64,000 nt of DNA from Voacanga thouarsii (taxonomy: Eukaryota; Streptophyta; Magnoliopsida; Gentianales; Apocynaceae), in the NCBI GenBank assembly GCA_026120185.1, contig JANUWF010001468.1, forward strand, positions 434,001 to 498,000. The letters run 5' to 3'. Under the pieces are notes generated by a model. The model was not told where the DNA came from. It did no database searches and was given only the letters and a program-made list of their open reading frames with translations. How positions within the stretch are numbered: position 1 is the first letter of the stretch; each line of letters begins with the position of its first letter. A program made the position numbers and the translations under genes. This document shows positions 23,168-33,692 of this stretch, one piece after another.

Positions 23168-23525
23168 CAGAAGAAGTAGAAGAGACAAAGAAAAGGAAGT
23201 CGAATGGAATCAATGATGATATGCAAGATTAGTAAAAAGGCCGGGACATCATTAAATCGAAACCCTGAGAATTAAAAGGAAAAAATAAAAAAAAAACTAT
23301 AATCTGACTAAATTAATTATGATGACCAAACAAATCTTGAACGTTAAAAATGTTATTTAAAAATATTGATGAGATCTGAATCATTTATTCCAAGATACAT
23401 ATATCTTTTATGAAATCTAAATCATTCATTAAATATTTTGAGAAGGTAAAAAATAATAAAAATTACATAAATAATTTATAAAGACAATTTACTCTCATCT
23501 TCACAATTAGAATATACATTTAAGA

Positions 23526-23946
23526 TACAATAACAATAACACACTAAAATTAAAGTTTACTACAAGTTTAGTGCAAATTTAGTACTTTTATATTGCTAGT
23601 ATTTTTTGGGTATTTATTGGAGGTGGTCAAGGTAAGAGGTTATAGTGCATTATTACTCACTTAAACGTCCATCACAAGCATTATTGTCAAAATTTAATGT
23701 AGTTGTGTAGTTTATATTTTTCATTCTTTAATTTAGTTCATAAGGGATGAATGTATATCCAATTCATGGGCATATACTCTTTTTTCGCATTTGAAAAAAA
23801 TCTTTTTTGTTTACACCTTCAATATCTTACAAGCTAATTTCATATCTATAATACTGTGTTTAAAATTGCTTTTACTAACTTGTTAATCTACTACATGAGC
23901 GGGGAAGGTTTGGGTTGTGACCACCCAGCTGGTTCCTTAGAAAATA
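23526..23946. repeat. DRIP-upstream repeat, end of copy A and start of copy D
   Basis: 23526-23760 continues copy A after the Helitron-like insertion and matches 58556-58760 (GTGCATTATTACTCACT, GTGAATGTATATCC). From about 23765 a new partial unit begins (TTTTTTCGCATTTGAA, CTAATTTCATATCTA, ATGAGCGGGGAA), matching 30610-30760 and 62735-62870. It runs to the Mutator-like insertion at 23947. Confidence 0.7.
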
Positions 23947-24538
23947 GGACAAAAAATATTGATGATCCTCAAAATATTAAAAAATTTAGCCTTTGGTTTC
24001 TAATGAGCAAACGATTACCATTTAATCTCAAATCATCAAATCGTCTAAATATTACCATCTTATTAATTAACTAACGATCAATTGTTAATTCCTCAATCAC
24101 GTGATGTACACTTGACATGTTTAAGAATACTATGTATAATGTCTAAGCGTTATTTGGGATAAGTCTTTTTTTTTTCTATAATTTAAATTATGTTATGTAT
24201 AATAACATATAATTTTAAATTTTTTTACGTCAATCATCATTTTTTATTTTTAAATATTCATGGTAACAAAATATTTTATATTCCTCATGTGTAATACACA
24301 ATATATGCTATTTAATTCATTTTTATCGAATATTTTTTCCTGGAATGATAATAAGGAATGACTTTGTATGTAACAAATTTTTTGGTGTCGATACTCCTTG
24401 AAATACTTGACATAAATTGGTACATGGCACAGAAATTATCACGTGATATTGTACCCATAAAATTAATAATCTTATCATGATTATTAATAATAAGATACTT
24501 ATACGAGTCATCTAAAATTTGACATATAAGAAGTATAT

Positions 24539-25220
24539 ATAAATATATTGATTTTTTACAATGCAAATTTTAGGAAAACAAAAAGACTATCTTATTATCA
24601 TTATAAAACGAATGAAAAGAAATTATGCTACTTTATTTGTATGGAAAAAGAAAAGTAGTAATAAGTCTCTTAAAAATACTCCAAATTTTTTTTGAAATTA
24701 AATAGTCATTTAATTTTTTTAAAACATTTATTCAACTCTATCGTGTCACAATAAGAGCATTTAACTCTTTTACGTGTCACTATAGGATCATTTTGTAACT
24801 CCTCATTTGAATTCAACTTTATCACATGTCACCACAAAAATATTTAACTCTATCACGTGTCACTACAGGAGTATTCTATAAATATATTGATTTTTTATAG
24901 TGCAAATTTTAGGAAAACAAAAAGATTAACTTATTATCGTTATAAAACTATTGAAAAACAATTATGCTACTTTATTTATACGGGAAAAAGAAAAGCAGCA
25001 ATAAGTCTTCTAAAAATACGCCCAAAAAATTTTTGAAATTAAATAATCATTTAATTTTTTATTAAACATTTATTCAACTCTGTCACGTGTCACAATAAGA
25101 GTATTTAATTCTTTCACGTGTCACTATAGCAGCATTTTGTAACTCCTCACTTGAAATCAGCTCTATGTCACATGTCACCACAAAAATATTTAACTCTATC
25201 ACTTGTCACCAAAGGAGTAT
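24539..25220. repeat. Tandem duplication, about 340-bp unit, two copies
   Basis: The unit begins AAATATATTGATTTTTTA and runs through GTGTCACTACAGGAGTATTCT. It is repeated once with small changes. It lies inside the left arm of the Mutator-like element and contains repeated CACGTGTCAC motifs (24772, 24855, 25083, 25118). Confidence 0.85.
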
Positions 25221-25238
25221 TCTGTATTTCATTACTCC

Positions 25239-25272
<34 letters not shown>

Positions 25273-25278
<6 letters not shown>

Positions 25279-25475
25279 TTAGGCCTTTTTCATAATTTTT
25301 TAAAAATATACTATTTTTATATATTTATTTCCTTTTTTCCTTTTGTCTTTCTTTCTTTCTTCTCATTTTATATATATATTAATTTAGTTCTTTTTCATAA
25401 TTTTTTTAAAAATACTATTTTTATATATTTATTTCCTTTTTTCCTTTTGTCTTTCTTTCTTTCTTCTCATTTTCA
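25273..25475. repeat. Tandem duplication, about 105-bp unit, two copies, CT-rich
   Basis: The unit runs from TAATTTAG through the TTTCTTTCTTTCTTCTC tract. It occurs at about 25273-25370 and 25377-25475. It is preceded by a (TA)n microsatellite at 25240-25275. The open frame 25165-25521 is a low-complexity reading of these repeats. Confidence 0.85.
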
Positions 25476-26639
25476 TCCTCTCTTCTTCCTCTTCGTCGTT
25501 GCCGACAACTGGCAGCAGTGAATTGCCTTCGCCGGCCACGGAAAACTAAGAAAAAATCCATGTGCCAAACACACTAGAAATTTAAAATTGATTCCTTTCT
25601 TTATTTTTTCTTTTCTCCTTCTTCCTTCTCTAACATTCTTCCTCCAGCCTCTGTTGTTCATCCCTCACGTTAAATTCCTTCGTTACTCCCCTCTTCCTTG
25701 AACAAAAATATTCGGAGGAGAGGAGGATTTGAGCAGACAAGTAACGAAAAAACGTTAGAATTTGGAGGAACTTTGTGAATCAAATAAGTTAATGCTACTG
25801 AATAACAGTGTCTGAGAAATGGCTTTGATGCAAGTTTTGAATTTGCCCTCCTTTTTTGGCGTGTTTTGGTAGGAACAGTTGAAGAAGACAGGTGCTTTGT
25901 GGGTGTGGGTCATGCATATTATTCTGCTTACCCACTGCATATATCCATCTTTCCATCTTTCATTTTTAAGGAAGAGAGGAGTAGGGAGGGATTTTAATGT
26001 GAGCATGAACAACGGAGGCCAAAGGAAGAGTAGTATTTTGACCTTTGGATTTCTTCATGATTGGCCATGGCCAGCGAAGGATTAATTCGCTGCTGCAAGT
26101 TGTCGGCAATGTCAAAGAAGAAGAAGATTGGAAGAAGAATAGAAGAAAGAAAAAGGGAAAAAAAAAAAAAAGAAATAAAGGGAAATAAATATTTTTAAAA
26201 TAAAAGTGATATTTTAATAAGTAATGCAAAATAACTTTAATATCCATAAGATGTTACGTGCATGTCACATGATTGATGGTATTTATAGTTGATTTTGATT
26301 GTTGGTCAATTAACAGAAATATAGCGTATGGATGATTTGATAATATAAGAGTAAATAAGAATTGTTTTGTAATTGAAGAGTAAAAACTAAATTTTTAAAG
26401 AGTTTGAGGGTGAGCATAATTTTTGCCCTAGAAAAAATTTGCATATGTTCTTTTTTCGTTTGCATTTGAATTTATTTTTTTCCATCTTCAATAACTGTCA
26501 ATCTAATTTCACATCTCCAATAATGTGAAAATTGTATTACTTACCTGTTATCATGCCGTACAGTATTCTTTCCTAAAGCTAATGGGAATGTTGTAATATT
26601 TCTCGTTGTTTTATTTGCCTCATAAGATATAAACATCTT

Positions 26640-28460
26640 TCAAGAGTATTTTCAGTCTTGTTCTGTATTTTTTGAATCGAATCGAATCGGTCGATCGGAT
26701 CGTAAATCGATCTTCAAACTGGTTCGATTATTTATTTTAAATAATTTTTCTTCAAAATCGTTCCATTTTTTTCAAATTGAATTGAATCGACTGGTCCGAT
26801 CGGAAAACTATTGAACAAGCCGGTCGGACCAGATTGAACCATTTTCTCTCTCTCTCTCTCTACTAGATAAGATAATATATTCATAGGAAAGAAATAAATT
26901 ATATAGATGGACTAAATAGTCTATAGTAATAAAGAAAACATTACAAATTTCTCCTAATTTTATTATTTAAACCTTTATAGATTTGAATTATACTATATTA
27001 TTGATTAATCGTGTTCTTTAAAATAATTATATTTTTAATTTTTAAATTATAATATTACCGATTCAATTACGGTTCAATTGTGGTCCAATTACAGTTAAAC
27101 TATTGAACCGTGAATAAGTAAATTTTTAGACTCGAATCCGATTCGATTATGAAAACATTAGTCTAGTTGCTTATCATATAATCTTTTCCCTAAAAAGAAA
27201 AGGCCATTAATTCCCTTTCATTTTTTGAAGTTTGCATTGGAATTGAAGAAAAATTCTATAGCATAAAAAAGTTTTTGTGCCAGTGGAATTATACACAAAA
27301 CAATGCATCAAATACATTAGTTTTGAAGTGTAATGAAGTTTATTGTAAGTTCAATACGTTTATATTACATAAAATTTACTTTTAAAAAAATCCATCAGTT
27401 GAATATTTATGTGAGAAAGATAATAATCTGTTTGAGACTGCTAACCACCAAGACCCAATATTTTTTGGGTCAGACTAGATGGACTGGTCTGATTGGTCGG
27501 ACCATGAGCCAGTCATGTTGCTGATCCAATTCTAGCCTTTGAACCGTAAATCTCAAAATTCGCACTATTTTGTGTGAATCGTGTCAGACTAACGGGTCCA
27601 ATCGAAAAACCATTGAACTGGCTGGTCAAATCGATTTCAGCCATCATCTCTCTCTTTTTTTTTTTTTTTTTTTGCTGTATAAGATAAGACATTTATAGGG
27701 AAGAAAAAAAATTATATATATAGAGGGATTAAACAATCCATAGTAAAAGAGAAAATATCACAAATTTCTCCTAATTTTGTTGTTTATGCCTTTATGGACT
27801 TGAATTACACTATTATTGATCAATTTTGTTCTTTAAAATAATTATATTTTTAATTTTTAAATTCTAATATTACTGGTTCAATTACGATTCAATTGTGGTT
27901 CAATTACGATTGAACTATTGAATTGTAAACTAGTAATTTTTTAGACTCTATGTCCGATTCGATTATGAAAACATTGGTCTTGTTGCTTATCATATAATCT
28001 TTTCCCTCAAAAGAAAAGGCCATTAATTCCATTTCATTTTTGGAAGTTTGCATTGGAATTGAAGAAAATTTCTATAGCATAAAAATGTTTTTGTTCCAAT
28101 GGAATTATACACAAAACAATGCATCAAATACATTAGTTTTGTAGTGTAATGAAGTTTAGTGTAAGTTAAATATGTTTATATTACATACAAGTTACTTTAA
28201 AAAAAAATTCATCGGTTGAATATTTTTTGCGAGAAAGATGATGATCTATTTGAGGTTGCTAACCACCAAGAACCAATGTTTTTTGGGTCAGACCAGATGG
28301 TCCGGTCTGATCGGTCGGACTGTGAACCAGTCATGTTGTTGATCCGACTATGGCCTTTGAACTGTAAATCTAAAAAACCGCACTATTTGATGTGAACCGT
28401 GTTAGACTAATCAGTCCAACCGAAAAACTGTTGAACTGGCTGGTTAAACCGATTTGAGCC

Positions 28461-28510
<50 letters not shown>

Positions 28511-28600
28511 TTGCTATATAAGATAAGACATTCATAGGAAAGAAATAAATTATATAGAGGGATTAAACAATTCATAGTAATAGAGAAAATACTATAATTT
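26640..28600. repeat. Tandem array, about 0.8-kb unit, nearly three copies, with quasi-palindromic GGTCCGATCGG motifs
   Basis: The (TC)n tracts that mark each unit are at 26845, 27647 and 28465. Each is followed by AGATAAGA, ATTCATAGGAAAGAAATAAA, then TTTAAAATAATTATATT and ATTGAACCGT. Each unit also has a stretch related to DRIP-repeat sequence (GCCATTAATTCC, TTGCATTGGAATTGAAG) and GGTCAGACCAGATGG-type motifs. The third copy is split at 28600 by a small Copia and resumes at 30290-30510. No genes are seen. Confidence 0.82.
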
Positions 28601-30289
28601 TGTTGAGTTTTTCTCAATCCCACATGGGATAGCTTAAAAAAATGGTAAGAAAGGATTTCTATATAAATAGGTTAGTGTTGTTTTGGGAAGAGTACACCAA
28701 CTTATTGAACCTAGTAAATTAGGAGATTTTCGGGGCTTGAGTTATTTTGTGAGGGTTTGTAATTTTGTCCGTCCAAAAATTACAAAGTGGAGTGTTTCCC
28801 TTCGGGGTCGTGGGTATAGGTCTAATTGAGAGACTGAACCACGTTAAATTTTTGTGTTTTATTTTATTTATTTAATTTTCTTTTCTCTTTGTATATATTT
28901 TTATGTGTTACTTCCGTTGCCTATCCCAACAAATGGTATCAGAGCCAGGTTCCAACTTGGGAGAAGAGCAAGGTTCAGGCTTAGGGAGGAGAGAAAAGGA
29001 GCAAGAGGTGCTTCATCAGTAGTTTTGAGTAAGAGGTAATTTTTTATGTCACGTGGAGGTAAGGTATTTTATTATGAATTTTTTAAATATCACATATATG
29101 AAGAATGAGATTTTACCTCCATTGTTTGATGGAAATATTGACTTCACTCTATGGCAATGCAAAACTCAAGACTACTTAGTGCAGTAGGGTCTTGATTCTG
29201 CATTAGAAGATGAGAAGCCAAAAGGGATGAAGGATTCAGGTTGGAGTACTATTCAGAAAAGGACGGTTAGTACTATTCGATCAATATTTGCTCTACATAT
29301 TAAAATTACAATGTTGAAAGAGACATCGCCTAAGAAGATGTGGGAGACTTTAGATAAAAATTATGTATCGAAGACACTGACTAACCACTTGAATATGAAG
29401 ATGGATCTATATTCACTTAAGATGGAAGAATAAGGTAACATTATTGATCATATAAATAAATTTAATGAGTTAGTATCTCAATTTAAAAATTTAGGAGAGA
29501 AGATTGAAGACGAGGAGCCATCATTGCTCTTGTTGGCTTCTCTACCCAAATCTTATACGCCATTGGTGCAGTCACTGCTAGCAGAAAAAAGCACACTGCA
29601 ACTGAATGAGGTGTCGAAGTCTTTCAAAGAAAATCACCAAATGATAAAAGAAAATCAATTTCCTGATGTAAGGTATATTCCTAATTCTAGTGTCAACATT
29701 ATTTCATTAGGTATGATGACATCAAAAGGATACAAGTATGTTGGAGTTGGGAAGTCTTGTAAAATATACAAAGGGAATTGTCTAGTTATGCAAGGAAGAA
29801 AGAAGAGCAAAAACATCTACCATATTGATGGTCATTCGTTGAAGAAGTGACTTGAAGGAAGTAAAACAGAAGAAGCAACATAGAAGAAGATTGAAAGGAT
29901 TGGGAATAGAGTTAGATTTGCAGATTTCGTTGTAATTTGGGAAATTGAGAAAAGGAAAGATTTGTTGAGTTTTTCTCAATCCCACATGGGATAACTTAAA
30001 AAAAGGGTAAGGAATGATTTCTCTATAAATAGGTTAGTGTTGTTTTAGGGAGAGTACACCAACTTATTGAGCTTAGTAAATTGGAAGATTTTTGGGCCTT
30101 GAGTTATTTTGAGGGTTTATAATTTTGTCTATCCAAAAATTACATAGTGAAGTGTTTCCCTTCGAAGTCGTGGATGTAGGTCTTATTGAAAGACCGAACC
30201 ACGTTAAATTTTTGTGTTCTATTTTATTTATTTATTTTTATTTCCTCTTTTTATATATTTGTGCATTGATTACGTTGCCCATCCCAACA
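28601..30289 (+). mobile_element. Small non-autonomous Copia (gag-only, TR-GAG-like), 1689 bp, TSD AATTT
   Basis: LTRs lie at 28601-28931 and 29963-30289, both starting TGTTGAGTTTTTCTCAATCC and ending CCCAACA. TSD AATTT is at 28596-28600 and 30290-30294. A primer binding site TGGTATCAGAGCC lies at 28934, complementary to initiator tRNA-Met, and a purine-rich tract at 29947-29961. The 1.03-kb interior holds gag and a scrap of the pre-integrase region only. It would depend on a full Copia for transposition. It sits in the third unit of the 0.8-kb array. Confidence 0.92.
29055..29848 (+). pseudogene. Copia gag (UBN2-type) with pre-integrase remnant, interrupted by stops
   Basis: In one plus-strand frame the sequence reads LPPLFDGNIDFTLWQCKTQDYL, then TPKKMWETLDKNYVSKTLTN-like residues, HINKFNELVSQFKNLGEKI and LLLASLPKSYTPLV, the standard order of a Copia gag. 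Stops occur near 29187 and 29431. After the gag, VRYIPNSSVNIISLGMM and YKYVGVGKSCKIYKG resemble the region just before integrase. No CCHC knuckle, protease, integrase or reverse transcriptase follows. It is therefore a relic whose RNA could at most be mobilised in trans. Confidence 0.8.
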
Positions 30290-30509
30290 AATTTTCTCTT
30301 AAGTTCGTTGTTTATACCTTTATGGACTTGAATTATACTATATTATTAATCAATTTTATTCTTTAAAATAATTATATTCTTAATTTTTAAATTATAATAT
30401 TACCGGTTCAATTATGATTCAATTGTAATTTAATTACGGTTGGACCATTGAACCGTAAACTAGTAAATTTTCTAACTCGATATCCAGTTCAGTTGTGAAA
30501 ACATTGCCA

Positions 30510-31033
30510 AGAACAAGAGCAGTTCAAGAAGAGTTTACACATTTGATGTCTTGGATTACATATAAGATATAAAAAAATAGCGGTGAAGTTTGCACTTTAG
30601 TCCTTAGAAAACAAAGGCATATGCTCATTTTCTTTTGCTTTTGAATTAATTTTTTTTTCATCTTCACCATCTATCAACTTTATTTCATAGCTACAATGAT
30701 GTGAAATTGTCCAAACACTTGAGCGGGAAATTTGGGACTCAGGATTGTCCAATTGGTTCTGACCTACAATGGCTTCACAGTTCAGCTTAGGCCCACTTTG
30801 AAAGTTGAGGCAAATGCTGTTAATAAGTTGGAATAGAAAATTTCTCTAATAGGCAAGGCTCGTCTCGGTTCTTATAACATCAAAGAATTCTCAGTCTTTC
30901 AATTAAAAAAACACCACTTCAGTAAAAATTACATTTGACGGTTGAGATTGAAAAATAATTTTCATTAAATCAGAAAAATATTAATTAGGAATATATTTTT
31001 AGGTTTGATTACCTATTATACAAATATTTCTCT
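30510..31033. repeat. DRIP-upstream repeat, copy C, left part (split by CACTA-B)
   Basis: This matches 14790-15460 and 62625-63190 (AGTTCAAGAAGAGTTTACAC, CTTAGAAAACAAAGGCATAT, GAGCGGGAAATTTGGGACTC). It stops at the CACTA-B terminus at 31034 and continues at 57917 with CAAAAAGAAAAAGATACG, exactly as in the uninterrupted copies. It lacks the hAT MITE present in copy A. Confidence 0.85.
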
Positions 31034-31620
31034 CACTACAAGAAAATAGAGAATTAGTGAGGGAATTATCCCCCACTAATTTCTTCCTCGCAAAGTCAAA
31101 TTTTTGTGACGGATTAAAATTTCTGTTGCAAATAGCGACGAATTTGTGAGAAAATTAGTCAGCAGTCAACGACCTTCAACAATGAATTTTGAAACGGATC
31201 TGCAAGGGATTTATATAATCTTTCGCAAATCCCTTTCTAAATAGAAAGGGATTAGCGATGGATTACCTTAATAATTAATAAAAGTAAGATGTTCGTAACT
31301 AGGGAATTTTTCGTCTCTAATCACAAGGGATTAGCTACAGAATTTTCCTTTTTAATTTAATGGTTTAAATATATCTGTCGCTAATCCCAAGCTAATTGGC
31401 GAGGGATTAGCGACGGATATTTTTAAACTATTAAAGAAATTTCATAGCTAATCCCTCGCAAATTAGCTTGGGATTAGCTACGGATAGTTTTCCAGTATTT
31501 GAATCCGTCACTAATCCCTCGCTAATAGCGAGCAATTAGTGACGTAAGGCCGTGGCTGTTAGCGAGGGATTAGCTCTATCTTACCCCTTCTATTCCCTCA
31601 CTAATCCCGTGCTAATATTG
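31034..31620. repeat. CACTA-B 3' terminus and subterminal repeats
   Basis: After the CACTACAAGAAAA end there are many copies of GGGATTAGCGA, CGTCGCTAATCCC and CCCTCGCTAAT in both orientations. They match the other terminus at 56490-57916. The remaining 31620-31860 is AT-rich and without a gene. Confidence 0.85.
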
Positions 31621-31860
31621 TATAATTTTAAAATATTTATAAACTATTTTAAAAAATGTCGTGTATTAGAAGAAAATTCATCTGTCAAAGAAATGCCAAA
31701 ATTCAATTAAATAAAAAAAACCCCCAACAAATAGTATAATTAATAAATATAATAATGACAAATATAAATAATACATAAAAATATTGTCTAAATGTCCTAA
31801 ATAAATATAATAATGAAAAAAATATGAATAATACATAAAAATGTAGTCTAAATGTCTTAA

Positions 31861-33534
31861 CTATGAAGCAGGAATCGGTGCAGAAGCTAGAGTAGACGGA
31901 GGGGGTGAGGGTGGATCGAAAGGGCCTGGCTGATGATTAGGATGTGAATCTGGAGGACTGATGATGAAGTCCTCCTCATCCTCAGCATCATCCTCCTGAA
32001 CAGTTGACATCGGCGGTGGCGGAGGTAGATTCAAATTCTGAGACATAAGCGTCAGGTACTCAGTCAGGCTCTGACTGTGACTCCGATATACCTGTATCTG
32101 ATGCTCAATCCTCTCTTGCTTCTTCCTCTCTGTGTGTAACTCTCTCTGCAGCTAGCTCACATCTAACGAGGTAGAAGAAGTCGATGACTCAGATGAAGAT
32201 GGCTGCTGTAACCTTCGTCTCACCCTCGAAGACTCGGAGCCCAATCCATATACTCACCCCTTCTTGCACGCTCTGTCATCCACCCTGACGAACAACGTCT
32301 TCTCGTCGGGCACCCTACTTGGTACGACTGTGCTCATAGAATCTGTCTAAAAACCTGACTACGCATGACACTCAATAATAGAAGTGATAGTATCTTGTCG
32401 AATTTGGGGTAAGAAAACACGTATAAAATATTTAAAATTAGCGATCAAAATATAAATAATATTAAACTTAAAAACGTATAAGATTGTGTATTCTTACTAG
32501 TGTATGGCGCGATCGATCATTGACATATTGGCCCTTCCTCGGCTCGTCCTGAAACATGTAGGTGCGTCTGAACAGGTCGATGTAGCTGAAGTCAGGATAT
32601 AACTGTCTATGCTATCATTGTAACAAGAAACGACTAGATGTTAGTTTTTATGATGGACTAAGTGTAAAATAGCGGATATGTCGAACAGTAAAAAATTTTA
32701 TACTTACCATCCGCTCCTCATGCTCAGTAAAAGAAATGGATCCTCCTATGTGTGACGCCTCACCAGTGGATCTGTTCTGCTTAGCAGCGGAAGAGATACA
32801 CTGCCACCTATCGGACCCCTAATGCTCCGATAAAGCAGCCCAATGGTTTGTGGAAATCCACTTGGGGCAGCTACCCCCATGTTTCTTTCGAGCCTTCGAC
32901 AATATGTCTGAAAGTCTAGCCTTACACTTCTTCTTCCAATTAGTCCGGATCTATGTGGCATGCTCGGAGTGCCAACAGAAAAAAGGCTGCAAAATCAAAG
33001 TAGCCGTTACAAGTAATTACAAGTAAGAAAACATATTAAAAATACTAAAAATACTACAAGTAATAATTACAAATCGAACTCACACTTCAAAGATCGAACC
33101 ACATGTTCCAAACATCAATCAGAACTTGTGAGAAGGTAGCATAGGCTCCAGTGTAGTGTCGCCTAAAAATCTCAACTATCTCCTTCACATATCGAACTGA
33201 ATGTGTGAACCTGTTTTGAGAAAATAGATTTTGTAATATAAGATAAAGTTATAATTTTAAAAATTCAGATAAGTGTATAATAAGTAATTATGTAGTTGAC
33301 TTACGAGTCACCAATTGGATCAATCAACAGTCGTGTATCGTCAGTACAGGGAGCGCCAACTGTGGATCCCGAAGAACCTGGGATCGAGGTAGGGACCTGC
33401 TCTGATCGATCCTCGTCTGGGGGTAATGGCTTTGGAGCAGGTATACATGGTGCGATGCTCAGGGATGGTGTCTCATCCACCCTTGATGACTCACGAGTTG
33501 CTGACTAATCATCGGGTGAGGCATCAGAAGTCAT
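31861..33534 (-). pseudogene. CACTA second gene: Ptta/En-Spm (Transposase_24) protein, with premature stops
   Basis: A likely start is ATG at 33534 (MTSDASPDD, then an in-frame TAG). Exon 1 ends with a GTAAGTC donor at about 33304. Next exons read FTHSVRYVKEIVEIFRRHY (about 33212-33086) and RTNWKKKCKARLSDILSKAR...CPKWIS, then ISFTEHEERM (about 32955-32710). The latter is the conserved core of plant Ptta/En-Spm proteins. The acidic, Pro-rich C-terminus (LNLPPPPP, DDAEDEED) ends at 31861. Several in-frame stops occur, for example before IRTNWKKK. In active CACTA elements the second product binds subterminal repeats and helps excision. Here it is a relic. Confidence 0.72.
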
Positions 33535-33692
33535 ATGTGACTGGAATTATTTAGAAATATAAAAATGGTCATATTTTGGGAGAAGAAAAAGATAATAAAT
33601 TTAAAAGTATAAAGCAAAGTAAAACGCAATAAGAATGTAACGATAGTAGAACTAATAATTGTTTCTATACATTAGTTAAACTTGGTCCTAAT

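Larger units (their letters stand above)
17754..23525 (-). mobile_element. Helitron-like non-autonomous insertion, 5772 bp, no TSD, 5'-TC...CTAG-3' on the minus strand
   Basis: On the minus strand the insertion starts TCTTAAATG (at 23525) and ends AACTAG (at 17754). The host base before it is A and the one after is T. Joining the flanks gives GGAATTATA + TACAATAAC, which matches the uninterrupted copies at 58548 and 63836 with no duplicated bases. A 5'-TC, 3'-CTRR, A^T insertion without TSD is the Helitron signature. Near the 3' end the only hairpin I see is the small TCTA-GCG-TAGA, weaker than usual. No Rep/helicase is visible. The interior is AT-rich with many short frames and no recognised protein apart from the small ORF at 22982-23167. 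Confidence 0.75.
23947..26428. mobile_element. Second Mutator-like element, long inverted repeats, 2482 bp, 9-bp TSD
   Basis: The left terminus is GGACAAAAAATATT; the right, inverted, is GGGCAAAAATTATG. The arms extend inward several hundred bases (AAATCATCAAATCGTC against AAATCATCCATACGC; TTGCCGACAACTGGCAGCAG at 25499 against the inverse near 26080-26115). The 9-bp flanks are TAGAAAATA (23938-23946) and TAGAAAAAA (26429-26437); the empty site in other copies reads TAGAAAACA. The left arm has been extended by tandem duplications (24539-24878 repeated at 24879-25220; about 105 bp repeated at 25273-25475). I recognise no transposase or captured gene in the core. Confidence 0.78.

Noticed and set aside
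25165..25521. 118-codon plus-strand frame rich in Phe, Ile and Tyr
   Set aside because: It is a translation of (TA)n and CT-rich tandem repeats within a Mutator-like element arm.
33296..33508. Plus-strand frame opposite the CACTA second gene, and plus-strand frames at 36026-36833
   Set aside because: The minus strand encodes recognisable transposon proteins there. The plus-strand frames are antisense by-products.
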